NCBI RefSeq assembly: GCF_002155425.1
Contig: NZ_MUYG01000011.1
Span: 682,001-746,000, forward strand
DNA: 64,000 nt
From: Erythrobacter donghaensis
GTDB lineage: Bacteria; Pseudomonadota; Alphaproteobacteria; Sphingomonadales; Sphingomonadaceae
Reading direction: 5' to 3'
The notes under the pieces were generated by a model. That model did no database searches and was not told the origin of the DNA. It was given only the letters and a program-made list of their open reading frames with translations. The position numbers and the translations under genes were made by a program. Positions within the stretch are counted from its first letter, which is position 1. Each line of letters begins with the position of its first letter. Shown here piece by piece: positions 17,556-26,900 of this stretch.

Positions 17556-18236
17556 ATGAAGGAAACCCAACACAGCGACGCTGAATTACTCTCCGGGCCG
17601 CGTGCCCGGCTGCTGGAATTGTCGCAGGAACGTGGGGTAAGTCTGGCGGCCCTGTCCGATCTGCTGGGGCGCAACCCTTCCTATCTTCAGCAATTCATTC
17701 GCAAAGGCAGCCCGCGAAAGCTGGAGGAACAGGATCGCGCGACGCTCGCGCGTTTTCTCGGCGTGGCCGAGGAGGAATTGCGGGAGGTGCAGGAAAATTC
17801 CTACGTAAAGCCCCCGAGGCGTCGCGAGGAGGGCGAGTGGGTGGAGGTGCCCCGGCTCGATCTCGGCGCATCCGCCGGGGCAGGGCGGGTGCCCGGAAGC
17901 GAGGCCGCCTTCGACACTTTCCGCTTCTCGCGCCGCTGGCTGGAAGAACAGGGTCTCGCCCGCGCCGAGCTTTCCGCGATCCGCGTGGAGGGAGACTCGA
18001 TGGAGCCGCTGCTCAATGACGGCGACGAAATCCTCGTCGATTGCTGCCCGCGCCCGTTCCGCGACGGTATCCACGTGGTGCGCCTCGGCGACACGCTGAT
18101 GGTGAAGCGCGTCGCCAGCGCCGGGCCGGGGCGGGTGGCGCTGCTCTCGCAGAACCTCGCCTATCCCCCGGTCGAGGTGGCGGCGGAGGAGGTGGAAATT
18201 ATCGGGCGGGTTGTTTGGAAGGGGGGACGGGTGTGA
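17556..18236 (+). CDS. LexA/CI-like transcriptional repressor with S24 peptidase domain
   Basis: A 226-residue protein. Residues about 15-70 form a helix-turn-helix (RARLLELSQERGVSLAALSD, then GRNPSYLQQFIRKGSPRKL) and residues about 95-226 an S24 self-cleaving peptidase domain with catalytic Ser148 in VEGDSMEP and Lys184 in LMVKRV. An Ala-Gly pair at about 107-108 is a candidate autocleavage site. Such proteins repress phage or stress genes until RecA-triggered cleavage. No phage genes surround it. ATG at 17556 has TAGGAAG five bases upstream. The stop overlaps the next gene in GTGA. Confidence 0.87.
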   Translation: MKETQHSDAELLSGPRARLLELSQERGVSLAALSDLLGRNPSYLQQFIRKGSPRKLEEQDRATLARFLGVAEEELREVQENSYVKPPRRREEGEWVEVPRLDLGASAGAGRVPGSEAAFDTFRFSRRWLEEQGLARAELSAIRVEGDSMEPLLNDGDEILVDCCPRPFRDGIHVVRLGDTLMVKRVASAGPGRVALLSQNLAYPPVEVAAEEVEIIGRVVWKGGRV

Positions 18237-18652
18237 GCGACACGATGCGGCAATTTCCTATGGCAGTCGATGCAAGCAAGGTTGGGCATTACCCTGCTCT
18301 GACCAAGGCAGGCGGCGGCCTCGTGTGGGACGAGGTGCTGGAATATCGTGTATGGTGCCATCCGCCTGAGGGTGGCGACGATTACTACTATGCATTCGCC
18401 ACTTATGAAGAGGCGCTCGAATGCTCGGCCCATGAGGCTGGGGCGGAGGAGCCTTTGGCATTGGTGCTCCAACGGGAGTGGCTCGATGAACCCGAAGCCG
18501 GTCGATACGAGCACATGAAAGGAGAAAGGATCGCCGAGTGGCAGGTCGCTTGGCTCAGTCGGCCACGCCGGACCGATCAGACCATTCCCGACTTCCTGAG
18601 TCCCGACGCCCCGGCGAACAGGTTGGCGATCCTGCGGGGTCAGGCAGGTTGA
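18233..18652 (+). CDS. uncharacterised conserved protein (often labelled GCN5-like acetyltransferase)
   Basis: A 139-residue protein beginning at a GTG that overlaps the repressor stop (GTGA) behind AAGGGGGGACGG. It contains LEYRVWCHPPEGGDDYYYAF, TYEEALECS and a C-terminal TIPDFLSPDAPANRLAILRG. I recognise the sequence type from databases where it is commonly labelled a GCN5-family acetyltransferase, but I see no acetyl-CoA-binding motif, so that label is doubtful. G+C appears somewhat lower than its neighbours. Translational coupling to the S24 protein suggests joint expression. Confidence 0.7.
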   Translation: MSDTMRQFPMAVDASKVGHYPALTKAGGGLVWDEVLEYRVWCHPPEGGDDYYYAFATYEEALECSAHEAGAEEPLALVLQREWLDEPEAGRYEHMKGERIAEWQVAWLSRPRRTDQTIPDFLSPDAPANRLAILRGQAG

Positions 18653-18692
18653 CCGGGTTGCAATCGGATCGCGTTCTGTCCAACTACGGCCC

Positions 18693-19364
18693 ATGACCGA
18701 CACCCCCAAGCCCACGCCCCCCATGCGCGCCGCGATCATTCCGGTGACGCCGCTGCAGCAGAACTGCTCGCTGATCTGGTGCACCAAGACCATGAAAGGC
18801 GCGCTGGTCGATCCCGGCGGGGATCTGGACAAGCTCAAGGAAGGCGTCGCCAAAGCCGGTGTTACGCTGGAGAAAATCCTCGTCACCCATGGGCACTTGG
18901 ACCATTGCGGGCAGGCGGGGATGCTGGCGGACGAGCTGGGCCTCGACATCGAAGGCCCGCACGAGGATGACCGCTTCTGGATCGACCAACTCGACGATGA
19001 CGGCCCGCGCTGGGGAATGGTGGCGAAGAGCTTCACCCCGACCCGCTGGCTCAAGCATGGCGACAGGGTGACGGTGGGCGAGCTGACGCTCGATGTGATC
19101 CATTGCCCCGGCCACACGCCCGGACACGTGGTGTTCTTTCACGAACCAAGCCGCTTTGCCATCGTGGGCGATGTGCTGTTTCAGGGCTCGATCGGTCGCA
19201 CCGACTTCCCGCGCGGCAATCATCAGGATCTGATCGACAGCATTACCCAGCGCCTCTGGCCGCTCGGCGAGGACGTGATGTTCATCCCCGGCCACGGCCC
19301 GACCAGCACCTTCGGGCGCGAGCGCAAGACGAACGCGTTCGTCTCGGATTACGCGCTTTCTTGA
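18693..19364 (+). CDS. MBL-fold metallo-hydrolase (glyoxalase II-like)
   Basis: A 223-residue metallo-beta-lactamase-fold hydrolase. Metal ligands are visible in THGHLDHCG (about residues 66-72), the later histidine in CPGHTPGHVV, the bridging aspartate in VGDVLFQGSIGRTD and a C-terminal PGHGPTS. The order fits glyoxalase II-like thioester hydrolases (YcbL type). Substrate unknown; S-D-lactoylglutathione or a related thioester is possible. A hairpin follows the stop. Confidence 0.9.
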   Translation: MTDTPKPTPPMRAAIIPVTPLQQNCSLIWCTKTMKGALVDPGGDLDKLKEGVAKAGVTLEKILVTHGHLDHCGQAGMLADELGLDIEGPHEDDRFWIDQLDDDGPRWGMVAKSFTPTRWLKHGDRVTVGELTLDVIHCPGHTPGHVVFFHEPSRFAIVGDVLFQGSIGRTDFPRGNHQDLIDSITQRLWPLGEDVMFIPGHGPTSTFGRERKTNAFVSDYALS

Positions 19365-19368
19365 TTGC

Positions 19369-19388
19369 GACCCCGCCTCCGCGGGGTC
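19369..19388. terminator. hairpin between convergent genes
   Basis: GACCCCGC-CTCC-GCGGGGTC is a perfect 8-bp stem with a 4-base loop, five bases after the MBL hydrolase stop. No T-run follows, so it may be a bidirectional attenuating or stabilising structure rather than an intrinsic terminator. Confidence 0.5.
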
Positions 19389-19394
19389 GTCCTC

Positions 19395-19490
19395 GGTGCT
19401 GTTCCTTCGCTTCGCTACGGGCACCTGCGGGCGGCCGGTCGGCCTTGCGGCCCGTCCTGCGGCGGGCCGATGGGCGCCACCCGTTGGAGT
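19395..19490. repeat. GC-rich palindromic intergenic repeat
   Basis: Between convergent genes lies a run of overlapping inverted repeats: GGCCG-GT-CGGCC (19433-19444) and GGCCCG-TCCTGCGG-CGGGCC (19449-19468). The left part TTCGCTTCGCTACGGGC and right part ATGGGCGCCACCC look like fixed ends. Read on the minus strand this gives an artefactual peptide of a kind often seen as spurious short proteins in sphingomonad genomes, which suggests a dispersed repeat. No gene is supported. Confidence 0.5.
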
Positions 19491-19493
19491 AGC

Positions 19494-19889
19494 CTACATC
19501 ACCCCCATTGCCACCAGCGCCGCGACCACCGCCAGCCCGAGCAGCACCAGCATTGTCACCAGCGTGCCCACCATGCGGCCCCAGCCCCAATTGCCGCCGT
19601 CCATGCCGAAGCCGTGCAGCACCCGGCCGATCATGTAGGCCGCCGCCACGAGGCTGAGCCACCAGCTGCCCCGGCCCGCCAGCTCGATTCCCGCGATCAG
19701 CGCCAGCACGAAGGGCGTGTTCTCGACGAAATTCGCCTGCGCCCGCATCCGGCGTTGCAGGCTCTCGCTGCCGCCGTCGCCGACGTTGATCGAGAGTGCG
19801 CGGCGCACGGCGCCGATGCGGATCGACAGCCAGAGATTGAGCACGGCAGCCGCCGCCGCCGCGGCCAGCGTGACAGGAAGCACGATCAT
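19494..19889 (-). CDS. MAPEG family integral membrane protein
   Basis: A 131-residue protein with four predicted hydrophobic helices (about residues 2-22, 55-75, 80-98, 108-130). The MAPEG signature region reads LQRRMRAQANFVENTPFVLAL, with the conserved R-x-x-x-N-x-x-E/P pattern. MAPEG proteins include microsomal glutathione transferases; bacterial ones are mostly uncharacterised. The start ATG at 19889 has GAGGGG eight bases upstream; a much longer in-frame extension into the rpmF region is rejected. Confidence 0.85.
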   Translation of the reverse strand: MIVLPVTLAAAAAAAVLNLWLSIRIGAVRRALSINVGDGGSESLQRRMRAQANFVENTPFVLALIAGIELAGRGSWWLSLVAAAYMIGRVLHGFGMDGGNWGWGRMVGTLVTMLVLLGLAVVAALVAMGVM

Positions 19890-19941
19890 GATAGAAACCC
19901 CTCGATATTGCGGCGCCCTTGCTAGGCGGGCCGCGAGCGGG

Positions 19942-19969
19942 TTGCAACGCGCGAAATTTTCGCTATAGC
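19942..19969 (+). promoter_or_regulatory. candidate sigma-70 promoter for rpmF-plsX-fabH
   Basis: TTGCAA (19942-19947), 16-base spacer, TATAGC (19964-19969). It is the best match in the 225-bp region between the MAPEG gene and rpmF and would give a leader of about 140 bases. The leader has several short inverted repeats but no recognisable riboswitch. Confidence 0.4.
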
Positions 19970-20114
19970 GCGCGCCTTCCCGCCGCTGCTGGCCAAGGAA
20001 TGCACGCACCTGCTTGTTGCTTGTGCGCGCGCACTCCTTGCCGTAAGGGCGGCCTTCGAGAATCGCAGGTGCCACTCGGTGCCCCACAGAGTTATTTGAG
20101 GAATTGGTGCCGCC

Positions 20115-20291
20115 ATGGCTGTCCCCAAGAGAAAAGTATCGCCTTCCCGTCGCGGCATGCGTCGTTCGCACGATGCGCTGAAGGTCGAAGCCTTCGGTGA
20201 ATGCTCGAACTGCGGTGAGCTGAAGCGCCCGCACAACATCTGCGGCCACTGTGGCCACTACAACGGGCGTCAGGTCGTCGCCGTCGGCTGA
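20115..20291 (+). CDS. rpmF: 50S ribosomal protein L32
   Basis: A 58-residue ribosomal protein: [20 protein letters not shown] at the start, then a four-cysteine zinc knuckle ([20 protein letters not shown], cysteines in two CxxC pairs), so this is the zinc-binding form. It lies in the peptidyl-transferase side of the large subunit. plsX follows after 36 bases, the widespread rpmF-plsX-fabH arrangement linking ribosome and lipid synthesis. Confidence 0.97.
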   Translation: MAVPKRKVSPSRRGMRRSHDALKVEAFGECSNCGELKRPHNICGHCGHYNGRQVVAVG

Positions 20292-20327
20292 GCCGATGGC
20301 CTTCACCCTGAACCGGAGTAACGCATC

Positions 20328-21413
20328 ATGAGCCTGCCCCGTATCGCTGTCGATGCGATGGGCGGCGATGAAGGCGTGCGCGTGATGGTCGAGGGCGCGG
20401 CGCTGGCGCGGCGCGACCACGACAAGTTCAACTTCCTGTTGGTGGGCGATGGCGCGCGGATCGAAGCTGCGCTCGAAAACCACCCCAACCTCAGGGCGGC
20501 CTCCGAAATCCTGCATTGCGACGACGTGGTGGGTGGCGACGAGCTGCCCAGCCGCGCGATCCGCCGTGCCAAGACCACCTCGATGGGCCTCGCCGTCAAT
20601 GCGGTAAAGTCAGGCGCGGCAGGCGCCGCCGTCAGCGCCGGCAACACTGGCGCGCTGATGGCGATGAGCAAGCTGGCCCTGCGCACCATGCCCGGGATTG
20701 ACCGCCCGGCGCTCGCGGCGATCATGCCGACCTTGCAGGCGCATGACGTGGTGATGCTCGACCTCGGCGCCAACACCGAGGCGGACGCGCGCAACCTGGT
20801 GCAATATGCAGTGATGGGCGCGGCCTATTCGCGGATCGTCAACGGCTTCGACAAGCCGGTCGTCCGCCTGCTCAACATCGGCACCGAAGAGATCAAGGGC
20901 ACTGAAGAGCTGCGCGATGCCGCCGCGATGCTGACCGCCGCCTCGTCCGAAGGCGGGCTGGCGCTGCAATTCGACGGTTTCGTCGAAAGCGACAAGATCA
21001 ACCGCGGCGAGACCCATGTGGTCGTCACCGACGGTTTCTCCGGCAATATCGCGCTGAAGGCGATCGAGGGTTCGGCGCGCTTCGTCACCGATCTGCTGCG
21101 CCAGGCCTTCACCTCCTCGCTGCGGTCGAAGATCGGCTTTCTGGTCTCGCGCCCGGCGACCGAGCTTTTGAAGCACCATCTCGACCCGAACAATCACAAC
21201 GGCGCGGTGTTCCTCGGCCTGAATGGCGTGGTGGTGAAGAGCCACGGCAGCGCGACCGCCAAGGGTGTCGCTCACGCGGTGGCGGTGACCGCGCGGCTGC
21301 TCGAAAACAAGCTGACCGAGCGGATCGCGCATGACCTCTCCCAGCTGGGCGAAGGCGCGCTGAGCCGCAAGGGCCGCAGCAAACCCGCGCCGAGCGACGA
21401 GACAGCCGCGTGA
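20328..21413 (+). CDS. plsX: phosphate acyltransferase PlsX
   Basis: A 361-residue enzyme converting acyl-ACP and phosphate to acyl-phosphate, the first step of phospholipid synthesis in the PlsX/PlsY route; peripheral to the membrane. Diagnostic features are [12 protein letters not shown] at residues 5-16, [17 protein letters not shown], and the C-terminal [13 protein letters not shown]. Length is typical. It has CCGGAG upstream and ends in GTGA, overlapping the fabH start by four bases. Confidence 0.96.
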   Translation: MSLPRIAVDAMGGDEGVRVMVEGAALARRDHDKFNFLLVGDGARIEAALENHPNLRAASEILHCDDVVGGDELPSRAIRRAKTTSMGLAVNAVKSGAAGAAVSAGNTGALMAMSKLALRTMPGIDRPALAAIMPTLQAHDVVMLDLGANTEADARNLVQYAVMGAAYSRIVNGFDKPVVRLLNIGTEEIKGTEELRDAAAMLTAASSEGGLALQFDGFVESDKINRGETHVVVTDGFSGNIALKAIEGSARFVTDLLRQAFTSSLRSKIGFLVSRPATELLKHHLDPNNHNGAVFLGLNGVVVKSHGSATAKGVAHAVAVTARLLENKLTERIAHDLSQLGEGALSRKGRSKPAPSDETAA

Positions 21414-22384
21414 CCGGTTCGCGCTTGCTCGGCACCGGATCGGCCCTGCCGCGCCGAGTGGTGACCAATGCCGAGCTGGCGGAGCGCGTCGATACCTCCG
21501 ACGAATGGATCGTCGCGCGCACCGGCATCCGCCAGCGCTATATCGCCGAGGATGACGAGACCACCTCGACCCTCGCCATTGCCGCCGCGCGCGCCGCGCT
21601 GGCCGATGCGGGGGTTGATGCGGCCAGCATCGGGCTGATCGTGCTCGCCACCGCCACGCCCGACAACACCTTCCCAGCGACCGCCACCAAGGTGCAGCAG
21701 GCGCTGGGCTGCAATGGTGGGATCGCCTTCGATGTCGCGGCGGTGTGCTCGGGCTTTCTCTACGCGATGAGCGTCGCCGATTCGCTGCTGACCACCGGCA
21801 TGGCCAAGCGCGCGCTGGTGATCGGGGCGGAGACTTTCAGCCGCATCCTCGATTGGGAAGACCGCACCACCTGCGTGTTGTTCGGCGACGGGGCCGGGGC
21901 CGTGGTGCTCGAAGCGCCCTTGGGCGAAGCGCAGGGCCCCGACGCACCCGGCATCCTCGCCGCGCGGCTGCACGCCGACGGGGCGCATCACGATCTGCTC
22001 TATGTCGATGGCGGCCCCTCGACCACGCAGACCACCGGCCACGTCCGCATGAAGGGCCCCGAAGTGTTCCGCCACGCGGTCGTCAACCTCTCGGCTGTTC
22101 TCAAGGAAGTGCTTGAGGATGCAGGGGTTTCCGCCGATGCACTCGACTGGGTCGTGCCGCACCAGGCCAATGCCCGGATCCTCGATGCGACCGCAAAGAA
22201 GCTCGGCATTTCGCCCGACAAGGTGATCGTGACCGTGCAGGATCACGCCAACACCTCGGCCGCCTCGGTGCCGCTGGCGCTGGATGTGGCGCGCAAGGAC
22301 GGGCGGATCAAGGCGGGCGATCTGGTGATGCTGGAGGCGATGGGCGGGGGCTTTACCTGGGGGGCGAGCCTCATTCGGTTGTGA
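21410..22384 (+). CDS. fabH: beta-ketoacyl-ACP synthase III
   Basis: A 324-residue condensing enzyme that starts fatty-acid synthesis from acetyl-CoA and malonyl-ACP. The catalytic triad is visible: Cys113 in AVCSGFLY, His251 in PHQAN and Asn281 in HANTSAASV. The N-terminal [15 protein letters not shown] and [13 protein letters not shown] are family hallmarks. The GTG start overlaps the plsX stop, so translation is coupled. Confidence 0.97.
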   Translation: MTGSRLLGTGSALPRRVVTNAELAERVDTSDEWIVARTGIRQRYIAEDDETTSTLAIAAARAALADAGVDAASIGLIVLATATPDNTFPATATKVQQALGCNGGIAFDVAAVCSGFLYAMSVADSLLTTGMAKRALVIGAETFSRILDWEDRTTCVLFGDGAGAVVLEAPLGEAQGPDAPGILAARLHADGAHHDLLYVDGGPSTTQTTGHVRMKGPEVFRHAVVNLSAVLKEVLEDAGVSADALDWVVPHQANARILDATAKKLGISPDKVIVTVQDHANTSAASVPLALDVARKDGRIKAGDLVMLEAMGGGFTWGASLIRL

Positions 22385-22524
22385 CCGCAACAGGGCGGCG
22401 GCAGACCCGCACCTAGCACAATTGCGGAAAATTCATCACAACGCCCGGCATCGCATTGCAAAACCGCATAAAATTCGTAAAGCTTTGCACCTTCCTTCGG
22501 GTCGCGCCGCAAAGGAGAATACGC

Positions 22525-22824
22525 ATGATGCGTTCGGTTGGCACTCTTACTCGCGCCGATCTGGCGGAAACAATCAACCGCAAGATGGGTTTCAGCCGCG
22601 CGGAGTCGCTCGACATGGTCGAAGCGATCCTCGCCAAGATGAGCGACGCACTCGCCAAGGGCGAGAACGTCAAGATCTCGGGCTTCGGCAGTTTCGTGCT
22701 GCGCGACAAGAACGAGCGGATCGGCCGCAACCCCAAGACCGGGGTCGAAGTGCCGATCACCCCGCGCCGGGTGATGACCTTCCGCGCGAGCCAGCTGCTC
22801 AAGGAACGTATTGCCAAGGGATGA
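22525..22824 (+). CDS. ihfA: integration host factor subunit alpha
   Basis: A 99-residue HU/IHF-type DNA-bending protein. It reads [20 protein letters not shown], with the IHF-alpha loop [20 protein letters not shown] and the DNA-intercalating proline in [10 protein letters not shown]. It would dimerise with IHF-beta, not in this window. AAAGGAG lies eight bases before the ATG. The 140-bp gap after fabH contains TTGCAA (22456-22461) and TAAAGC (22478-22483), a possible promoter of its own. Position after plsX-fabH is typical of alphaproteobacteria. Confidence 0.95.
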   Translation: MMRSVGTLTRADLAETINRKMGFSRAESLDMVEAILAKMSDALAKGENVKISGFGSFVLRDKNERIGRNPKTGVEVPITPRRVMTFRASQLLKERIAKG

Positions 22825-22850
22825 CCCTTTGGCCAGCAAGGTGAGGTTTG

Positions 22851-23282
22851 ATGACCGGGTTCGATGACGGCAAGGACGAGGGCGCGCTGCGCACCATCGG
22901 CGAAGTCAGCGAGGCGCTGGGCATCAAACCGCACGTGCTGCGCTATTGGGAAGCGCAGTTCCCGTTGCTCAAACCGCTGAAGCGCAGCGGCGGGCGACGC
23001 TATTACCGTCCTGATGACGTCGCGCTGGTCGAAACGATCGACCGGCTGATCAACCGCGAAGGCTACACCCTGAAGGGCGCCGAAGCGGTGCTGCGCGCCT
23101 CGGCCAAGTCCGGACTCGACCGCCGCTCGGCCGACCGCCGCGCAGGAGATCGCCGCGCCGATGCCGACAGCGGCGATACCCCCGGCGTGCGGGTGGTCGT
23201 CGCCGAAGCGCCTGAATTGGCCGAGGTGATCGCAGGGCTCAAGGCCGTGCGCGCCAAGCTGGCGGCGGCGCTGGAGGGTTAG
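22851..23282 (+). CDS. MerR family transcriptional regulator
   Basis: A 143-residue regulator with an N-terminal MerR winged helix: TIGEVSEALGIKPHVLRYWE, then LLKPLKRSGGRRYYRPDDV. The C-terminal half is short and contains a repetitive arginine/aspartate stretch (DRRSADRRAGDRRADAD) instead of a ligand-binding domain, then a short helix. It is the conserved downstream neighbour of ihfA in alphaproteobacteria; the target genes are not known to me. ATG at 22851 preferred over an adjacent in-frame TTG. Confidence 0.88.
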   Translation: MTGFDDGKDEGALRTIGEVSEALGIKPHVLRYWEAQFPLLKPLKRSGGRRYYRPDDVALVETIDRLINREGYTLKGAEAVLRASAKSGLDRRSADRRAGDRRADADSGDTPGVRVVVAEAPELAEVIAGLKAVRAKLAAALEG

Positions 23283-23288
23283 ACCTTC

Positions 23289-23933
23289 TCAGACCGGCAG
23301 GTTCATCTTCTGCACGGCATCAAGCAAGTGAGTGTTGGGCGGCTCAGCGAGCAGAAATTCGTAAGGCAGATCGGCCTTTCCGGTCGCGGTGATCGAGCAA
23401 TTGTCTTGCTCCAGCGTATCCGCCATCCAACTGAGAAATGATGCAAGACTGCCCGCGATAACGCGCTTGCGCTCCTCATCCCGTCCGGAATTGATGATCT
23501 GTCCCGCAGTGCCTGCCGGACCGGGCGCTGTATCCACCGAGAGGTGATTGCCGCCATAATCGTGGGCGAAAGCGATCCAGCCCGAGTTGATGTATTTGGC
23601 GGTGATGGCCGCTTCGGGGTCGGAACTATGGAATTCGCCGTCGTCAGCGAGCTCCGGATCGGATTGGGCGATGTCGCGCCACAGCTGCGCGGTTCGAGAC
23701 AGTTCGTCGATCGGCATGAAGCGCAGTCCGAAGAAAAACCCGATGCCGTTTCTCCTTTCGCCATTCGCAAGGCGATAGAGTTGCTTGAGCTGTTCGGACC
23801 CTGCGATGTCTGTCGCGTTCGCAATCTCCGCTTCGGTGAGCCCGGGATTGAGCCCTTCAATCAAGGCGGGGAAATTGGCCTCTGACCAGCTGCGGATGCG
23901 CGCGAATGCTTCGTCGACCTCGTTTGCCATCAT
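23289..23933 (-). CDS. SMI1/KNR4 family protein
   Basis: A 214-residue soluble acidic protein. The N-terminal half matches the SMI1/KNR4 (SUKH) pattern: ANFPALIEGLNPGLTEAEIANA, then LKQLYRLANGERRNGIGFFF and FMPIDELSRTAQLW, with WIAFAHDYGGNHLSVDTAP later. In bacteria many such proteins are immunity proteins against contact-dependent or polymorphic toxins, others are of unknown role. It begins two bases after the smc stop with GGAG upstream, so it is probably the last gene of the smc operon. G+C (about 58% in two counted lines) is below its neighbours, suggesting later acquisition. No toxin gene is adjacent. Confidence 0.82.
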   Translation of the reverse strand: MMANEVDEAFARIRSWSEANFPALIEGLNPGLTEAEIANATDIAGSEQLKQLYRLANGERRNGIGFFFGLRFMPIDELSRTAQLWRDIAQSDPELADDGEFHSSDPEAAITAKYINSGWIAFAHDYGGNHLSVDTAPGPAGTAGQIINSGRDEERKRVIAGSLASFLSWMADTLEQDNCSITATGKADLPYEFLLAEPPNTHLLDAVQKMNLPV

Positions 23934-23935
23934 AC

Positions 23936-26900
23936 CTACTCCGCCGCCAGCAGCGCGGCCTCGCCCAGATCGACGCTCACCAGCCGCGAGATGCCTTTTT
24001 CCGCCATCGTCACGCCAAACAAGCGGTGCATCCGGCTCATCGTCACCGCGTTGTGGGTGACGATCAGGTAGCGGGTGGTGGTGCTGGCGACCATCGATTC
24101 GAGCAGGTCGCAGAAGCGTTCGACGTTCGCATCGTCCAAGGGCGCGTCGACTTCGTCGAGCACGCAGATCGGGGCGGGGTTGGTGAGGAACAGGGCGAAG
24201 ATCAACGCGGTCGCTGTCAGGGCCTGCTCGCCGCCAGACAAGAGCGAGAGCGATTGCAGCCGCTTGCCCGGCGGTTGGGCGTAGATCTCCAGCCCTGCTT
24301 CCAGCGGATCGTCGGAGTCGATCAGCGCCAGATGCGCCTGCCCGCCTTCGAACAGCCGGGTGAAGAGCACGCGGAAATGCCCGTCCACCGCCTCGAAGGC
24401 CGCGCGCAGCCGCTCGCGCCCCTCGCGGTTGAGGCTGCCGATCGAGCCGCGCAGCCGGGCGATGGCCTCGACCAGTTCGGCCTGTTCCTCGGCTGACGAG
24501 CCGTGCTCGGCTTCGATCCGGGCGAGTTCGTCGGCTGCGACGAGGTTGACCGGGCCGATCCGTTCGCGCGCGGCGGTGAGCTTTTCGAGCTCGGTGGATT
24601 CGTCGGCGGCGGGGGCCAGATCGTTCTCGTCGAAGCCGAAGCGTTCGCCCAGCAGCGGCGGGGGGCACTGGAAGCGCTCGCCCGAGATGCGGGCCATTTC
24701 GGCGCGGCGCAGTTCCTCGTTCTCGGCGCGGGCGGTGAGGCTGGCGCGGCTCTCGCGGGCTTGGGCGAGCACTTCGGTCGCCTGCGCGAGCGCGGCGTCG
24801 GCGGCGCGCTGGCGGGTGTCGGCCTCGCGCATCACGGCATCGGCGGCGGCGAGTTCTTGCGTGAGCCGGTTGCGGGTCGCTTCGCCCGCTTCGATTTCGG
24901 CGGTGAGCGCGGCGGGCTTCGCGGCGTGGATCGCGACATCCTCGGCGATTTCTGCAAGCCGCCGGGTGGTCTCAGCCATGCGCCGCTCGGCATCGGAGGA
25001 GCGCGCCTGCCAGCCGGCGTGGTCCGCGGTCTGCGCCGCCAGCCGCTCACGCGCCACGGCCAGCGCCTGATCCTGCGCGGCGAGTTCGGCGAGCGCCGTC
25101 TGCACTGCGGCGCGGGCAGCGGCGTTGCGGGCCTGCGCGGCTTCCAGCGCAGCGCGTCCAGCGTCCTTCTCGGGCAGGCGCGCGCAGGCCTCCCGCGCCG
25201 TTCCAACCTCGGCGCGCCCGGCGGCGATCTGGCTGTCGATGTCGGAAGCGCTGGCGGCGAGTTCGGCAAGGCGCGCGGCGAGGCGTTCCTTGGCGGCCTC
25301 GGCCTGATCGAGCTTGCGCAGGGCCTGCCGCTCGGCCTCGATCGCTCCGGCGAGACTGCGTTCCTGCGCGACGAGCGCGGTCTGAAGCCCGGACAGTTCT
25401 TCACGCACGGCCTTGTCCTCGGCCTCGGCAGCGGCGGCGGCGGCGCGCAAGGGCGGGAGGGCGGTGTCCAGTTCGGCAAAGCGATTGGCCGCTTCAAGCT
25501 GCGCTGCTTCGGCAGCGCCTTCGCCGCGCGCGACGAAGCCATCCCAGCGGCGTAGGTGCCCGGCGCGGGTCACCAGCCATTCGCCGGGGGCGAGTGCGCG
25601 GCCATCGTCTTCGTCCACACAATGTACCAGTGCGAGGCGCGCGGCGAGTTCGTCGGGGCATTGCGTGAGGCGCTTGGCGAGGCTGTCGGCAACCGGCTGT
25701 GGCGCAGCGGCCCCCGTCCAGAACCGCCCATCCGCCGAGCCCGCACGCGCACCCAACGGCGATTTCCCGTCGCGCCCCAGCACCGCGGCGAGCGCGCGTT
25801 CGTATCCCGAAGCCACGCTGACCCGGTCGAGCGGGGTGGTCATGCCCTGCCGTCCGGCCTCGCGCTTGGCGCGCGCGTCGCGGTCGCGGGCGAGGGCCGT
25901 GTGCTCGCGCTCGACCCCGGCCAGTTCGGCGCGCGCTCCGGCAAGCTGGCTTGCGACCTCGTCGCGCCGCGATTGCAGTTCCGCCTTGCGCGACTGGTCT
26001 TCGGCGAGCTTCGCACGGAGCCGCGCCACCTCCGCGGCAGCGTCCTCGACAGCGGCGCGGGCCGCGATGACATCGGCCTCCGGATCGCCCGCGTTTTCGT
26101 GCTCGGCGCGGGTGCGCGCGATGCGGGCGGCTTCGGCCTCGATCCGGGCGAGGCGCGCCTCGGCCTGATCGACCGCTGCTTCGGCCACGCGCCATTCGGC
26201 CTCGACCCCGGCCTGATCGGCGGTCGCCTTGGCCAGAGCAAGTTCGGCGGCGCGGTGGGCGCGTTCCTTGTCCTCGGCCTTTTCGGCGAGCACCGGGCGT
26301 GCGGCTTCCGCAGCGGCGGCGGCTTCGCGGCTGGCGGCGAGTTCATCGGTCAGCCGGGCGAGCGCGGCGACCGCGGCATTGGTGAGCCGGTCGGCATCCG
26401 TGCGGTCTTCCTCCAGCCGGCGTTGCTGGCGGGCGAGATCGGCGAGACGGGTTTCGGCGGCTTCGAGCTTTTCGGCAAGCGCGGCCATGCGGTGCCCGTG
26501 GGCGCTGGCATCGTCGCGCCGGTCGGCGAGTTCGTCGCGCGCATCGGCGAGCGCCTGCGCCGCCTCGGCCTGCTGCTTTTGCGCGATTTCGACCAGCTTC
26601 TGCGCCTGCGCGACCTTGGTCTCGGCGTCCTGCGCTGCGGCGCGCGCGGCCTTGGCGGCGGCGGCGGCTTCGCGCCAGCGGGCGAACAGCAGACGCGCCT
26701 CAGCCGCCTGAATCTTCGTCGTGAGCTCGGTGTAGCGCTCCGCCTGCCGCGCCTGACGCTTCAGCGAAGCGATCTGCGCGTCGAGGCCCGCCATCAGGTC
26801 TTCGAGCCGCGCGAGGTTCGCTTCTGCGCCGCGCAGCTTGCTCTCGGCATCCTTGCGGCGGACGTGGAGCCCGGCGATCCCGGCGGCCTCTTCGAGCATC

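Noticed and set aside
17556..18236. Prophage remnant around the S24 repressor
   Set aside because: No integrase, capsid, tail or attachment-site repeats are nearby; neighbours are ordinary chromosomal genes.
18233..18652. Acetyltransferase function for the protein after the S24 repressor
   Set aside because: The label is common in databases, but I see no acetyl-CoA-binding motif, so the function is left open.
19494..20516. N-terminal extension of the MAPEG protein across the rpmF region
   Set aside because: The extension is antisense to rpmF and plsX; the MAPEG domain has its own ATG with GAGGGG upstream.
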